Shown: positions 1 to 5,378, counted from the first letter of the stretch. The stretch: 6,300 nt of DNA from Bdellovibrionales bacterium (GCA_020435185.1 JAGRAA010000246.1:1-6300); one strand, 5' to 3'. Made by a program: numbers and translations. Notes: generated from the sequence alone by a model not told the origin.

Positions 1-490
1 TTAATGGAGAGCCACCGGGTTGAAGAGAGACCTTCATTAGACCATCAAACAATGTGTCTCCAGCAATGGGGCTTAATCCGTTGTTGTATTGATTTGAATG
101 GAGAGAGTCACAATCTTTTGAATGATTATAGGCCTTCATGTTGTTTTTCATGAGATCTTCATCATCAGCAGAAAATCTCAGCATAGCCGTTTGAAGACTT
201 CCGTATTCTTGATCATTAAATACCAAAGGAGTCATCTCTCCTGGCCTGTAAAGTTTAGCTTCAGAGTCTCCCACTTGAGAGATTATTAAAACAGGCAGGT
301 GATTAGAGTTAAAGAGCTCACAGCGTTTTATATTTAGTTTTCCTGTGGGCTCATTAGGAGCTGGGACTTCGTTGATTTCGCAGCTCGGGGCGATAGTTCT
401 ATCTATTTGATTCAACAGACTTTGGTCTGCCGAATAAGCCTGAGAGAAATTAAAAGTAAGTGCGAAAAACGATATTAAAACTAAGCGCAT
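1..490 (-). CDS. Secreted V8/trypsin-like serine protease paralog 1, N-terminal part (runs off left edge)
   Basis: This is a partial gene: 163 codons are visible from an ATG at 488-490, and the reading frame leaves the window still open. Residues 1-21 form a Sec signal peptide (basic M-R, hydrophobic VLISFFALTF core, likely cleavage after AYSA). The rest aligns along its whole length with residues up to about 160 of the complete protease at 4005-5270. Shared landmarks are IKRCELFNS, the SQVGD block, LR(F/Y)(S/T)AD, KNNM and VSLQPGGSPL. Cysteines at 37, 57 and 127 match C38, C55 and C125 of the paralog. The visible part is only the signal peptide and N-terminal (probably pro) region. The catalytic His, Asp and Ser would lie beyond the edge, so protease activity is inferred from the paralog. 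Upstream DNA is also conserved between the two genes. Whether this copy is intact cannot be judged here. Confidence 0.85.
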   Translation of the reverse strand, partial: MRLVLISFFALTFNFSQAYSADQSLLNQIDRTIAPSCEINEVPAPNEPTGKLNIKRCELFNSNHLPVLIISQVGDSEAKLYRPGEMTPLVFNDQEYGSLQTAMLRFSADDEDLMKNNMKAYNHSKDCDSLHSNQYNNGLSPIAGDTLFDGLMKVSLQPGGSPL

Positions 491-564
491 ATCTTAATTT
501 AACTAAAATTTGTGTTTCTATAAAGGGGCCATGAATTTTAGGCAAATTATACAGACCTGTGTAG
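491..564 (-). promoter_or_regulatory. Promoter and 5' leader of protease paralog 1
   Basis: Read on the minus strand, a perfect -10 box TATAAT lies at 546-551. The predicted transcript start is near 539, giving a leader of about 49 bases. No convincing -35 hexamer is present (CGTAAA at 17-bp spacing). The 23 bases at 542-564 are identical to 5322-5344 in front of paralog 2. They include ACAGGTCTGT, an ACAG/CTGT inverted repeat just upstream of the -10, which could be an activator or repressor site compensating for the weak -35. Two further leader blocks, 515-525 and 491-503, are also identical to paralog 2 and equally distant from the ATG. The ribosome binding site is weak (TTAAG close to the ATG). 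Confidence 0.6.
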
Positions 565-822
565 GGTATTTACGCAGTGATAATTGGTGAACCTTAATCT
601 TCTCGCTGAAGATGCTTTAAAAACTCTGTTAATTTCAAAGATTCACCAAAGCTTAATTCGATTGTATGGATAATTGCTTATTCGATAGAGACTAATGTCC
701 AGCCAGTAGCCGTTTTGGTTTAGACGCAAAATTTGGATCAAACAAATTGTATTTTCGTGTGAAAATTTAATTAAAAAAGGACAGCTAAATAAATCCCTTT
801 AAAGATTCAGTATAATGAAAAT
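565..822. other. Gap between protease paralog 1 and the KAP NTPase gene
   Basis: No gene with a good start lies here. The gap contains the outer part of the protease promoter, a nested inverted repeat at 584-649, and a minus-strand stop-to-stop open stretch at 643-798 (51 sense codons, no ATG, ending in a W and a TGA). TATAAT at 811-816 could serve the NTPase gene. The stretch has no clear similarity to the gap upstream of the second protease beyond the shared promoter. Confidence 0.5.
584..649. repeat. Nested inverted repeat (possible structured RNA or binding site)
   Basis: Outer arms TTGGTGAA (584-591) and TTCACCAA (642-649) are perfect 8-bp complements. Inside them ATCTTC (597-602) and GAAGAT (608-613) form a perfect 6-bp stem with a 5-base loop. 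No run of T follows, so it does not look like an intrinsic terminator. It lies upstream of two divergent genes and could be part of a long leader or a protein-binding site. Function is unknown. Confidence 0.35.
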
Positions 823-828
823 GGAGAG
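811..828 (+). promoter_or_regulatory. Candidate -10 box and ribosome binding site of the KAP NTPase gene
   Basis: A perfect TATAAT sits at 811-816, but the sequence 17 bp upstream (AATAAA) is not a recognisable -35. It would give a leader of only about 9 bases. GGAGAG at 823-828 is a good Shine-Dalgarno sequence. It lies 5 bases (counting from GGAG) before the ATG at 832, but only 2 bases before the TTG at 829, so it decides the start in favour of ATG 832. Confidence 0.45.
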
Positions 829-831
829 TTG

Positions 832-2967
832 ATGAACCTAAGTGCAAATCCCATAAATAGTTATGAAGACGACCTTATTGGAATGAGGCAGAAGGCACTG
901 TTTATTCAAAGATTAATTGACGGGTGCAATGAGAATAGCTTGAGAATTGGATTGTTTGGAGAGTGGGGATCAGGAAAATCTTCACTTTTAAGGATAATCG
1001 AAGACGACAAAGATAATGAAGGGAAATACAAATTTATATGGTTTAACCCTTGGCTATACGCCTCTGAAGACGACTTGATTAATGGTTTCAGTATGGAATT
1101 ATTTTTGAAGTTCGAAAAGGGAATTAAAGATGCTGTCGAGCAAAATAACGATCTGATAAACAAAGTAAAAAGAATTCGAAATATCTTTGATTTCAAAACC
1201 ATGGGCAAAATAGGAGAAATTTTTAATAATAAAGACTTGGAGAAGCTGGGGGCCCTTGGACCAATAATTTCGATTTTCAAAAACTTGTTCAAAAACATAG
1301 CTTTGAATAAGATGAGAATAAAGGAATTAGTAAGCACCGAGACTAAAAAGACAGTAGTTGTTATTGAGGATTTAGATCGGTGCGACCATAAAATACTTCC
1401 ATCATTTTTATTGTATATAAGAGAGCTTCTTGATATCAAAGGTGTAACAACAATCTTTGTTACGGAATACGAACAATTGTCAATTCTGCTTTCGGATGGA
1501 AACTCTAAATATAGTTTTTTAGAGAAAATCTATGATATCCCAGTATATCTAAACCATTCTAATAAAGATTTGGCAGTGAACTTTATAACCAAGTACGAAT
1601 TCAATCCATTCTCAGCAACGCTTCTTGAAAAGAACAAAAAGTTGCTTCCTGTTAACCCAAGATTTTTAAAGAAATTTTGTAAACAACTCAGCCTAATTAA
1701 TGACGAATATAGAAGATATGGAGAGGCCGAGTTAAGAGATGAGGCTTTGTTATTGATTCAGCTATTTAAGTTTAGATATCCGACACTATTCGAAACTTTT
1801 GTCCAGAATCCAAACTTTGTTGAAGAACTTTCGAAATCAAGGTCAAAGGACTTGTATAGCAACTATAGTAGAGATGAAGCGAGAGAGTTGGTTGTGAAAG
1901 CTGCACATGATAAGGTTTTTACGGAGATTAAGGTAGACGAATCAAATTTAAAGGATATTGAGCAGTTTTTGGACCATATCTGGAATAAAAGCAACGCTCT
2001 CCCTACACAAGACTTTTCAACGTATGGGCAGTTTTTGGAAGCGCCAGTGAAGTTCACTATTAAAGAGCTCAATGACTCTTTTTCAGCTAATTTTTTGAGC
2101 CTAAAAAGAGAAGATATAATAAAATTTAAAGAAGAAAAGAAATTAAGTGAATACGAACTTCTAGATATTGTACTTTATGTGAGAAAAGTAAATCTTGAAA
2201 AATATTTTAAGTCTGTAAATGTTGAATCTGGCATGAATCTGTTAAAGCATGTATTACATGCTGATACGCTAGTTCTCGACCTTTTTTCGATAGAACACAA
2301 ATTCAATCTAAGTGAAAAAGCCTTTGGTTTGGTTTTGTATCAATTTCGTAGTTGGTTTCCTGTTGTCGAGGCAGGTGCAGATAGTAAAAATGAAGAGTTC
2401 AAGAAAATTTCAATTAAATTATCTGACATTGAGTTTAAAATTTTAGATTTGTTCTTTACTGGCTCTGGTGAAATTGACAAAGTTCTAATGTCGGCCAAGT
2501 CATCAATAGACCATCATCGTATGTTTAGGCATGAAAACGCATTTACGAAGTATTTGTGCAATAAATTGAATACTGGAGATTACGATTTAAAAGATTCGTT
2601 TGTCGACGAGGTATTAGAATCCAAATTAGAAAAATTTAATAGCGAAGAATATATGAGTTCATACTCTAGCATATTAGATGAAGATATGTTTGTACACTTT
2701 ATAGATAAGTTCAAAAAGTTTAATGGCGAAGATAAAAACGACCTTTTATTTGTCTTCTTTGAAAACTGGTTGAATGGGAAAAGTTTGATTTTAAACTATT
2801 TCACGAATTTCTCAATTTTTATTAAAAAGTACAAGAAGCAGATATTTGAACTTTGGAACATGGTAGAGCATGAAAAATTAAATCCCTGGGCTCAAAAAAA
2901 ATTGGTGGAAATCAAAAAGAGCCTAGACCAGTTATATCCTGAGCAGGATGAAAAGAGCTTAATTTAG
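832..2967 (+). CDS. KAP family P-loop NTPase
   Basis: A 711-residue protein, starting at the ATG at 832 because of the GGAGAG spacing; a TTG one codon upstream is less likely. Residues 43-50 (GEWGSGKS) are the Walker A motif. Residues 66-80 carry the KAP signature FIWFNPWLYA. Residues 175-184 (VVVIEDLDRC) are the Walker B region, with Glu179 where most family members have Asp. NPRFLKKF at about 275-282 matches the conserved arginine after the NTPase core. KAP NTPases often carry transmembrane helices between Walker A and B. The segment at 111-172 here is amphipathic and charged, so the protein appears cytosolic. Residues from about 290 to 711 are a Lys/Glu/Phe-rich helical region I do not recognise. 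The family includes PifA, the F-plasmid phage T7 exclusion protein, so phage defence is possible but unproven. The gene is strikingly AT-rich (20-33% GC in sampled lines) compared with the proteases, suggesting transfer. Confidence 0.88.
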   Translation: MNLSANPINSYEDDLIGMRQKALFIQRLIDGCNENSLRIGLFGEWGSGKSSLLRIIEDDKDNEGKYKFIWFNPWLYASEDDLINGFSMELFLKFEKGIKDAVEQNNDLINKVKRIRNIFDFKTMGKIGEIFNNKDLEKLGALGPIISIFKNLFKNIALNKMRIKELVSTETKKTVVVIEDLDRCDHKILPSFLLYIRELLDIKGVTTIFVTEYEQLSILLSDGNSKYSFLEKIYDIPVYLNHSNKDLAVNFITKYEFNPFSATLLEKNKKLLPVNPRFLKKFCKQLSLINDEYRRYGEAELRDEALLLIQLFKFRYPTLFETFVQNPNFVEELSKSRSKDLYSNYSRDEARELVVKAAHDKVFTEIKVDESNLKDIEQFLDHIWNKSNALPTQDFSTYGQFLEAPVKFTIKELNDSFSANFLSLKREDIIKFKEEKKLSEYELLDIVLYVRKVNLEKYFKSVNVESGMNLLKHVLHADTLVLDLFSIEHKFNLSEKAFGLVLYQFRSWFPVVEAGADSKNEEFKKISIKLSDIEFKILDLFFTGSGEIDKVLMSAKSSIDHHRMFRHENAFTKYLCNKLNTGDYDLKDSFVDEVLESKLEKFNSEEYMSSYSSILDEDMFVHFIDKFKKFNGEDKNDLLFVFFENWLNGKSLILNYFTNFSIFIKKYKKQIFELWNMVEHEKLNPWAQKKLVEIKKSLDQLYPEQDEKSLI

Positions 2968-2990
2968 GGCTGGTCGATATGCAGCTCTTT
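2952..2990 (+). terminator. Possible terminator of the KAP NTPase gene
   Basis: AAAGAGCT (2952-2959) and AGCTCTTT (2983-2990) are a perfect 8-bp inverted repeat around the stop codon, followed by ATTATTA rather than a clean T run. The 23-base loop is long, so this is a weak intrinsic terminator at best. Confidence 0.35.
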
Positions 2991-2999
2991 ATTATTAGA

Positions 3000-3028
3000 G
3001 GGAATCAGGCGAATTCCCCAAATTTGGG
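3000..3028. repeat. Overlapping palindromes between convergent genes
   Basis: GGGAAT (3000-3005) and ATTCCC (3013-3018) form a 6-bp stem with a 7-base loop. It overlaps the perfect 12-bp palindrome CCCAAATTTGGG (3017-3028). The two are mutually exclusive folds. GAATTCC occurs at 3011-3017 and again at 3033-3039. They lie between the ends of convergent genes, so they may aid transcription termination in both directions or bind a protein. Confidence 0.35.
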
Positions 3029-3039
3029 TTTAGAATTCC

Positions 3040-3071
3040 AAAAAAATTATGCCTGTTTTTTAAAAACAGCA
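3040..3071 (-). terminator. Intrinsic terminator of the DUF4160/antitoxin operon, overlapping the antitoxin stop codon
   Basis: On the minus strand the last antitoxin codons form a hairpin: TGCTGTTTT, a 3-base loop, then AAAACAGGCA with one bulged base. It is followed, across the TAA stop, by a run of seven T (3040-3046). The stem is A/T-rich but the T tract is strong and the placement is right for ending the two-gene transcript. Confidence 0.5.
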
Positions 3072-3319
3072 TTTTCAAGCTTTTTAAGTCGAGCATCATA
3101 GCTAGAATCATCTAAAATGGCTTTTTCTAAAACTTCATTCATTAAGGTTTGATATCCAATGCCCATCTCATTAGCTTGAGATTTAAGTTTTTCGTAAATA
3201 GGGTAGTCGATCATGGTCGTGATGCGAACTTTTCCTTTTCGAATGTCCTTTAAAGAGTCTTCAGGAATTGAGACTTTCTTCTTAGTCACTTTCTTTTTGG
3301 ATTTCTTTCCATTTTTCAT
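3047..3319 (-). CDS. Ribbon-helix-helix (CopG/BrnA-like) antitoxin-type DNA-binding protein
   Basis: A 90-residue protein from the ATG at 3317-3319. An in-frame ATG at 3346 would add nine residues, but AAGGAG at 3327-3332 stands 7 bases before the inner ATG and fixes the start there. The N-terminal 30 residues are very Lys-rich. Residues 31-39 (VRITTMIDY) look like the DNA-contacting beta strand of a ribbon-helix-helix fold. They are followed by helix A (YEKLKSQANEMG) and GIGYQTLMNEVLEKAI, a pattern typical of CopG/BrnA-family antitoxins. The charged tail (about 72-90) is probably helical and could contact the partner. It overlaps the end of the DUF4160 gene by 38 bases in another frame, so the two are very likely translationally coupled and made from one mRNA. 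By family habit it would neutralise the partner and repress the shared promoter. The neutralising role is inferred. Confidence 0.75.
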   Translation of the reverse strand: MKNGKKSKKKVTKKKVSIPEDSLKDIRKGKVRITTMIDYPIYEKLKSQANEMGIGYQTLMNEVLEKAILDDSSYDARLKKLENAVFKKQA

Positions 3320-3521
3320 TAAAAAACTCCTTATTTTCTTTAACAAATTTAGAGATCTTTTTAAGCGATTTTACGTCAAAATCACCAGGACCTAAAATGA
3401 TTCCAGTTTCGATCTCAATAGAGGCCTCTGTTCCACCATATCTTGCGTGAACATGGGGTTTGCCATGGTCGTCGAAGTAAATATAAAAGGATATTCCATC
3501 TAAGGTGAAGATCTTTGGCAT
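3282..3521 (-). CDS. DUF4160 domain protein, candidate toxin of a type II-like toxin-antitoxin pair
   Basis: A 79-residue protein that covers the whole small DUF4160 domain. It shows the family hallmark: short beta strands (MPKIFTLDGISFYIYF), then DDHGKPHVHARYGG with His19, His23 and His25, then an Ile-rich strand and GDF leading into a Lys-rich C-terminal helix (KSLKKISKFVKENKEFF). The clustered histidines could form an active or metal site. DUF4160 genes usually pair with DUF2442 proteins; here the partner is a ribbon-helix-helix protein. The start MPKI matches the family's usual start. No Shine-Dalgarno sequence precedes it, and the promoter -10 box ends 7 bases before the ATG, so the mRNA is probably leaderless. 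It is first in the operon, overlapping the antitoxin-like gene. The order effector-then-antitoxin resembles BrnTA and HigBA. Toxicity is inferred from context only. Confidence 0.75.
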   Translation of the reverse strand: MPKIFTLDGISFYIYFDDHGKPHVHARYGGTEASIEIETGIILGPGDFDVKSLKKISKFVKENKEFFNEKWKEIQKESD

Positions 3522-3558
3522 ATGTATTAGTATACATATTCTTATGCATATTTGTCAA
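3519..3558 (-). promoter_or_regulatory. Promoter and operator of the DUF4160/antitoxin operon
   Basis: On the minus strand a consensus -35 TTGACA (3553-3558) and a -10 TATACT (3529-3534) are 18 bp apart. Transcription would start at or within a base of the DUF4160 ATG (3521). Three 9-base elements, ATATGCATA (3543-3551), ATATGTATA (3531-3539) and ATACATATG (3519-3527), begin exactly 12 bp apart and cover spacer, -10 box and start codon. The last two form a perfect 8-bp inverted repeat (3520-3527 with 3532-3539). Such a phased array suits cooperative binding by ribbon-helix-helix dimers and points to autorepression by the antitoxin. Confidence 0.7.
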
Positions 3559-3596
3559 ATTTTATTTCCGTTACATAAAATAAGTTATCAAATTGA

Positions 3597-3632
3597 CAGT
3601 GAAATAAAGACTTCAGTGAAATAAAGACTTCA
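3597..3632. repeat. Perfect 17-bp tandem duplication
   Basis: AGTGAAATAAAGACTTC occurs twice head to tail (3598-3614 and 3615-3631) with no mismatch; the 17-base period extends one base on each side. Perfect identity suggests a recent slippage or duplication event. It lies at the 3' end of the broken secreted-protein gene and supplies the stop of the shifted reading frame (TGA at 3613-3615). It lies about 40 bases upstream of the DUF4160 promoter. Confidence 0.85.
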
Positions 3633-3862
3633 CATTTATTTGGAGCGAGCGGAATCCGGAGCAGGAAAGTAGATCCAGAATATCTGGTGATTGGACTATG
3701 ATGTAACCGAGTTCTTCGGTGGCCTCATTCTGAGGAAACTGCACCTTTCGATACGATTTGTTATGAGTAAGCGCGAGCCGCTTCTTCACAAGTCTCAGCA
3801 TGAACATGAAAAGAATAAAAACTAATAAGTAAAGATAAAAGGATGCTAGTTTTAAAATGCAT
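3613..3862 (-). pseudogene. Frameshifted gene for a small secreted protein
   Basis: A minus-strand ATG at 3860-3862 has GAGG (3868-3871) 5 bases upstream. It opens a clear signal peptide: M-H-F-K-T, a SILLSLLISFYSF core, and cleavage after HVHA, followed by ETCEEAARAYS. The frame then stops at TAA (3761-3763) after 33 residues. In the next frame an uninterrupted run of about 50 codons continues to the TGA at 3613-3615, with coding-like content (NKSYRKVQFPQNEATEELG and SPDILDLLSCSGFRS). Joining the two by skipping one base near 3765 gives a secreted protein of about 82 residues. Removing one copy of the 17-bp duplication would lengthen it by about 20 residues and add another Cys. The ATG at 3805-3807 of the second frame has no ribosome binding site, so I do not treat that frame as its own gene. 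The family is not recognised. A sequencing error, or a genuine 33-residue peptide, remains possible. Confidence 0.45.
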
Positions 3863-3910
3863 TAAAACCTCAATTTAAGAATGTTTTTATTTTTATCGAG
3901 AAAAAGACGT

Positions 3911-3937
3911 AAACTTTTAATAGTTTATAAAAAGTTT
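3911..3937. repeat. AT-rich inverted repeat in the gap after protease paralog 2
   Basis: AAACTTTT (3911-3918) and AAAAGTTT (3930-3937) are perfect 8-bp complements with an 11-base loop. They lie between the end of the protease gene and the start of the broken secreted gene. The stem has one G-C pair per arm, so it is weak as a terminator. The rest of 3863-4004 shows no gene and no clear terminator for the protease. Confidence 0.3.
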
Positions 3938-4004
3938 TAGACATTTCCTATTTATTGCGGTTAAGAGGATCAATATGAGACAGTTTTTTTGAAAAGACCC
4001 AAGA

Positions 4005-5270
4005 TTAAGGATACAATCTCTTCATCTCATCAAGCTTTGATAACACATCTGTGTTATTTGAAATCACCACTGAGCCGTTGGCACACGTAGTTTGACACTG
4101 ATAACGAGCTTGGAGGTTACCATTAACGTTTATGGCCATAAGCTCATATTCACCAAGACATTCATTTGTTCTTTCATCATATCGGCCATTACAAACAGTG
4201 CCAGGGCTTCCAGAGGATCTCTGAGTCGAATTAAAATACTCTAAAATATAGTTTTGATAAGAGGGCTTATAGTTATTGTACTTACATCCTCTTTCCATAT
4301 ACTTTGAGTAGTCTTGTTGAGCTTCTTTATCGATATGAAAGGCAAAAAATCGACAGTTATCTCCTTTAGAGTAATCGGCAGGGTTTTGATCAGAGATCTT
4401 CATGGCGCGATAGCCTCTATGAGGATATTTTTTGAAAATATCCTCTTTTAAGACTGCAATAGCCCAATCATTTTCTGGATTTTGGAGTCGTAAATTATTG
4501 CACTTCCCAGGGCCATCCGATCCAGCAACAAAGGACTTATCAAAATCAATTTCAATGGGTTTATCATTTGGATGATTGGCGCTATCAGGTAAAAAAAGGT
4601 GTTTCGAGCTGTTTTTAACTCCAGCCTTACTACATAAATGATGGGCTGTGACCAAAACAAGTCGTCCACTTAAAATCGTACAAGGCCCCCCGCCTTGATC
4701 ATAGGGCCCACACCAACCTACAGCATTTCTCGCATTGTCTTCAGCTCTCGTAAGCTTTCCCTGCTTTTTTAACACATCTGTATTTAATCTTAATGGAGAG
4801 CCACCGGGTTGAAGTGAAACCGGTATAAAACCAAATTTATCAGGCCCCCCGATGGCGTTTAAGCGATTTGAATAAAGAGAAGACCCTTGAGAATCACACT
4901 TTTCAGATTCGTTATAGAGAGCCATATTGTTTTTTAAAACTTCACTCTCATCAGCAGTGTATCTAAGAAAAGCATCATGAATATCAGCTAGATTCCCTTC
5001 GGTGGGTACTAAGGGGAGCATATCTCCGGCCCGATAGTATTTGATTTCTCCATCTCCCACTTGAGAAACAGTGATGACGTGCTCGTTGTGAGAATTAAAG
5101 AGCTCACAACGTTTGATTTGGACTTTAGGATTGGTCCCAGGGATATCAGTGGCTTCACAACGGGGAGGGATCTCTTCATCGTACTGGTCAAACAATAGGG
5201 TTAAATCTGCAGAAAAAGCAGTGGATGAAATTAAAGAGAGAATACCAATAACATTGTAAACGAAGCCCAT
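4005..5270 (-). CDS. Secreted V8/trypsin-like serine protease paralog 2 (complete)
   Basis: A 421-residue secreted endopeptidase of the chymotrypsin fold (S1 clan). Residues 1-21 are a signal peptide (hydrophobic VIGILSLISSTAF, likely cleavage after FSA). Residues of about 22-180 are a Cys-containing N-terminal region shared with paralog 1, probably a propeptide or accessory domain. The catalytic domain follows: LVLVTAHHLC with catalytic His211 (TAxH), ENDWAIAVL with Asp268, and QRSSGSPGTVCNG with Ser353. SGSP, not SGGP, resembles V8/glutamyl endopeptidase-type enzymes; the usual glycine two before the serine is Arg351. Many cysteines (for example 187, 197, 213, 257, 306, 329, 360, 371, 392, 396) suggest disulphides and export across the inner membrane. 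The start ATG is supported by the signal peptide and by conservation with paralog 1. It diverges from the secreted-protein gene at 5410. Substrate is unknown; a role in degrading prey or host protein is inference. Confidence 0.9.
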   Translation of the reverse strand: MGFVYNVIGILSLISSTAFSADLTLLFDQYDEEIPPRCEATDIPGTNPKVQIKRCELFNSHNEHVITVSQVGDGEIKYYRAGDMLPLVPTEGNLADIHDAFLRYTADESEVLKNNMALYNESEKCDSQGSSLYSNRLNAIGGPDKFGFIPVSLQPGGSPLRLNTDVLKKQGKLTRAEDNARNAVGWCGPYDQGGGPCTILSGRLVLVTAHHLCSKAGVKNSSKHLFLPDSANHPNDKPIEIDFDKSFVAGSDGPGKCNNLRLQNPENDWAIAVLKEDIFKKYPHRGYRAMKISDQNPADYSKGDNCRFFAFHIDKEAQQDYSKYMERGCKYNNYKPSYQNYILEYFNSTQRSSGSPGTVCNGRYDERTNECLGEYELMAINVNGNLQARYQCQTTCANGSVVISNNTDVLSKLDEMKRLYP

Positions 5271-5344
5271 ATCTTAATTTAACCAAGAATTTGCTTTCTA
5301 TAAAGAGAAGCTCTCCTCTTAGCAAATTATACAGACCTGTGTAG
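4790..5344. repeat. Diverged direct repeat of 1-564 (duplicated protease 5' half plus promoter)
   Basis: The segment parallels 1-564 in the same orientation, with three extra codons net in the copy at 1-564. Perfect islands include 25 bases at 4790-4814 matching 1-25 and 23 bases at 5322-5344 matching 542-564. The similarity fades upstream of the promoter core. The other half of the repeat lies partly outside the left edge. Confidence 0.75.
5271..5344 (-). promoter_or_regulatory. Promoter and 5' leader of protease paralog 2
   Basis: On the minus strand TATAAT lies at 5326-5331, 56 bases from the ATG exactly as in paralog 1. No good -35 is present (CAAAGC at 17 bp). The 23-base core 5322-5344, including ACAGGTCTGT, matches 542-564 perfectly. 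The leader blocks 5295-5305 and 5271-5283 match 515-525 and 491-503, while the bases between have diverged. This pattern marks the retained blocks as functional. Confidence 0.6.
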
Positions 5345-5378
5345 AGTTGCTTTGCGGATTTTATTAAGGTAAATCTAA

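Noticed and set aside
906..1439. 177-codon minus-strand open frame
   Set aside because: It lies wholly inside the KAP NTPase gene on the opposite strand. The plus-strand frame carries clear Walker motifs, and the minus-strand translation has no recognisable features.
1863..2072. 69-codon minus-strand open frame inside the NTPase gene
   Set aside because: Antisense shadow of the NTPase coding sequence with no sign of its own start signals.
3320..3346. Upstream in-frame ATG adding nine residues to the antitoxin
   Set aside because: The inner ATG has AAGGAG at the ideal 7-base distance. The upstream ATG has no comparable signal, and the extension would only deepen the overlap with DUF4160.
3213..3395. 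60-codon plus-strand open frame with hydrophobic Phe-rich translation
   Set aside because: It is antisense to the overlapping DUF4160 and antitoxin genes. The Phe runs are the complement of the antitoxin's Lys codons, and no ribosome binding site is present.
3593..3598. Plus-strand TTGACA as a promoter -35
   Set aside because: No -10-like hexamer lies 16-18 bp downstream and no plus-strand gene follows.
3597..3632. Two-copy repeat considered as the start of a CRISPR array or phage attachment site
   Set aside because: The copies are directly adjacent with no spacer, and only two exist. There is no neighbouring cas gene, integrase or tRNA.
3613..3807. 64-codon minus-strand open frame as an independent gene
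   Set aside because: Its ATG has no ribosome binding site, and its first 13 codons overlap the well-signalled secreted peptide in another frame. It reads better as the continuation of a frameshifted gene.
4448..4669. 73-codon minus-strand open frame inside protease paralog 2
   Set aside because: Alternative frame within the catalytic domain coding sequence; the protease frame has the catalytic residues.
5009..5191. 60-codon minus-strand open frame inside the N-terminal part of protease paralog 2
   Set aside because: Out-of-frame shadow; the protease frame here is conserved with paralog 1.
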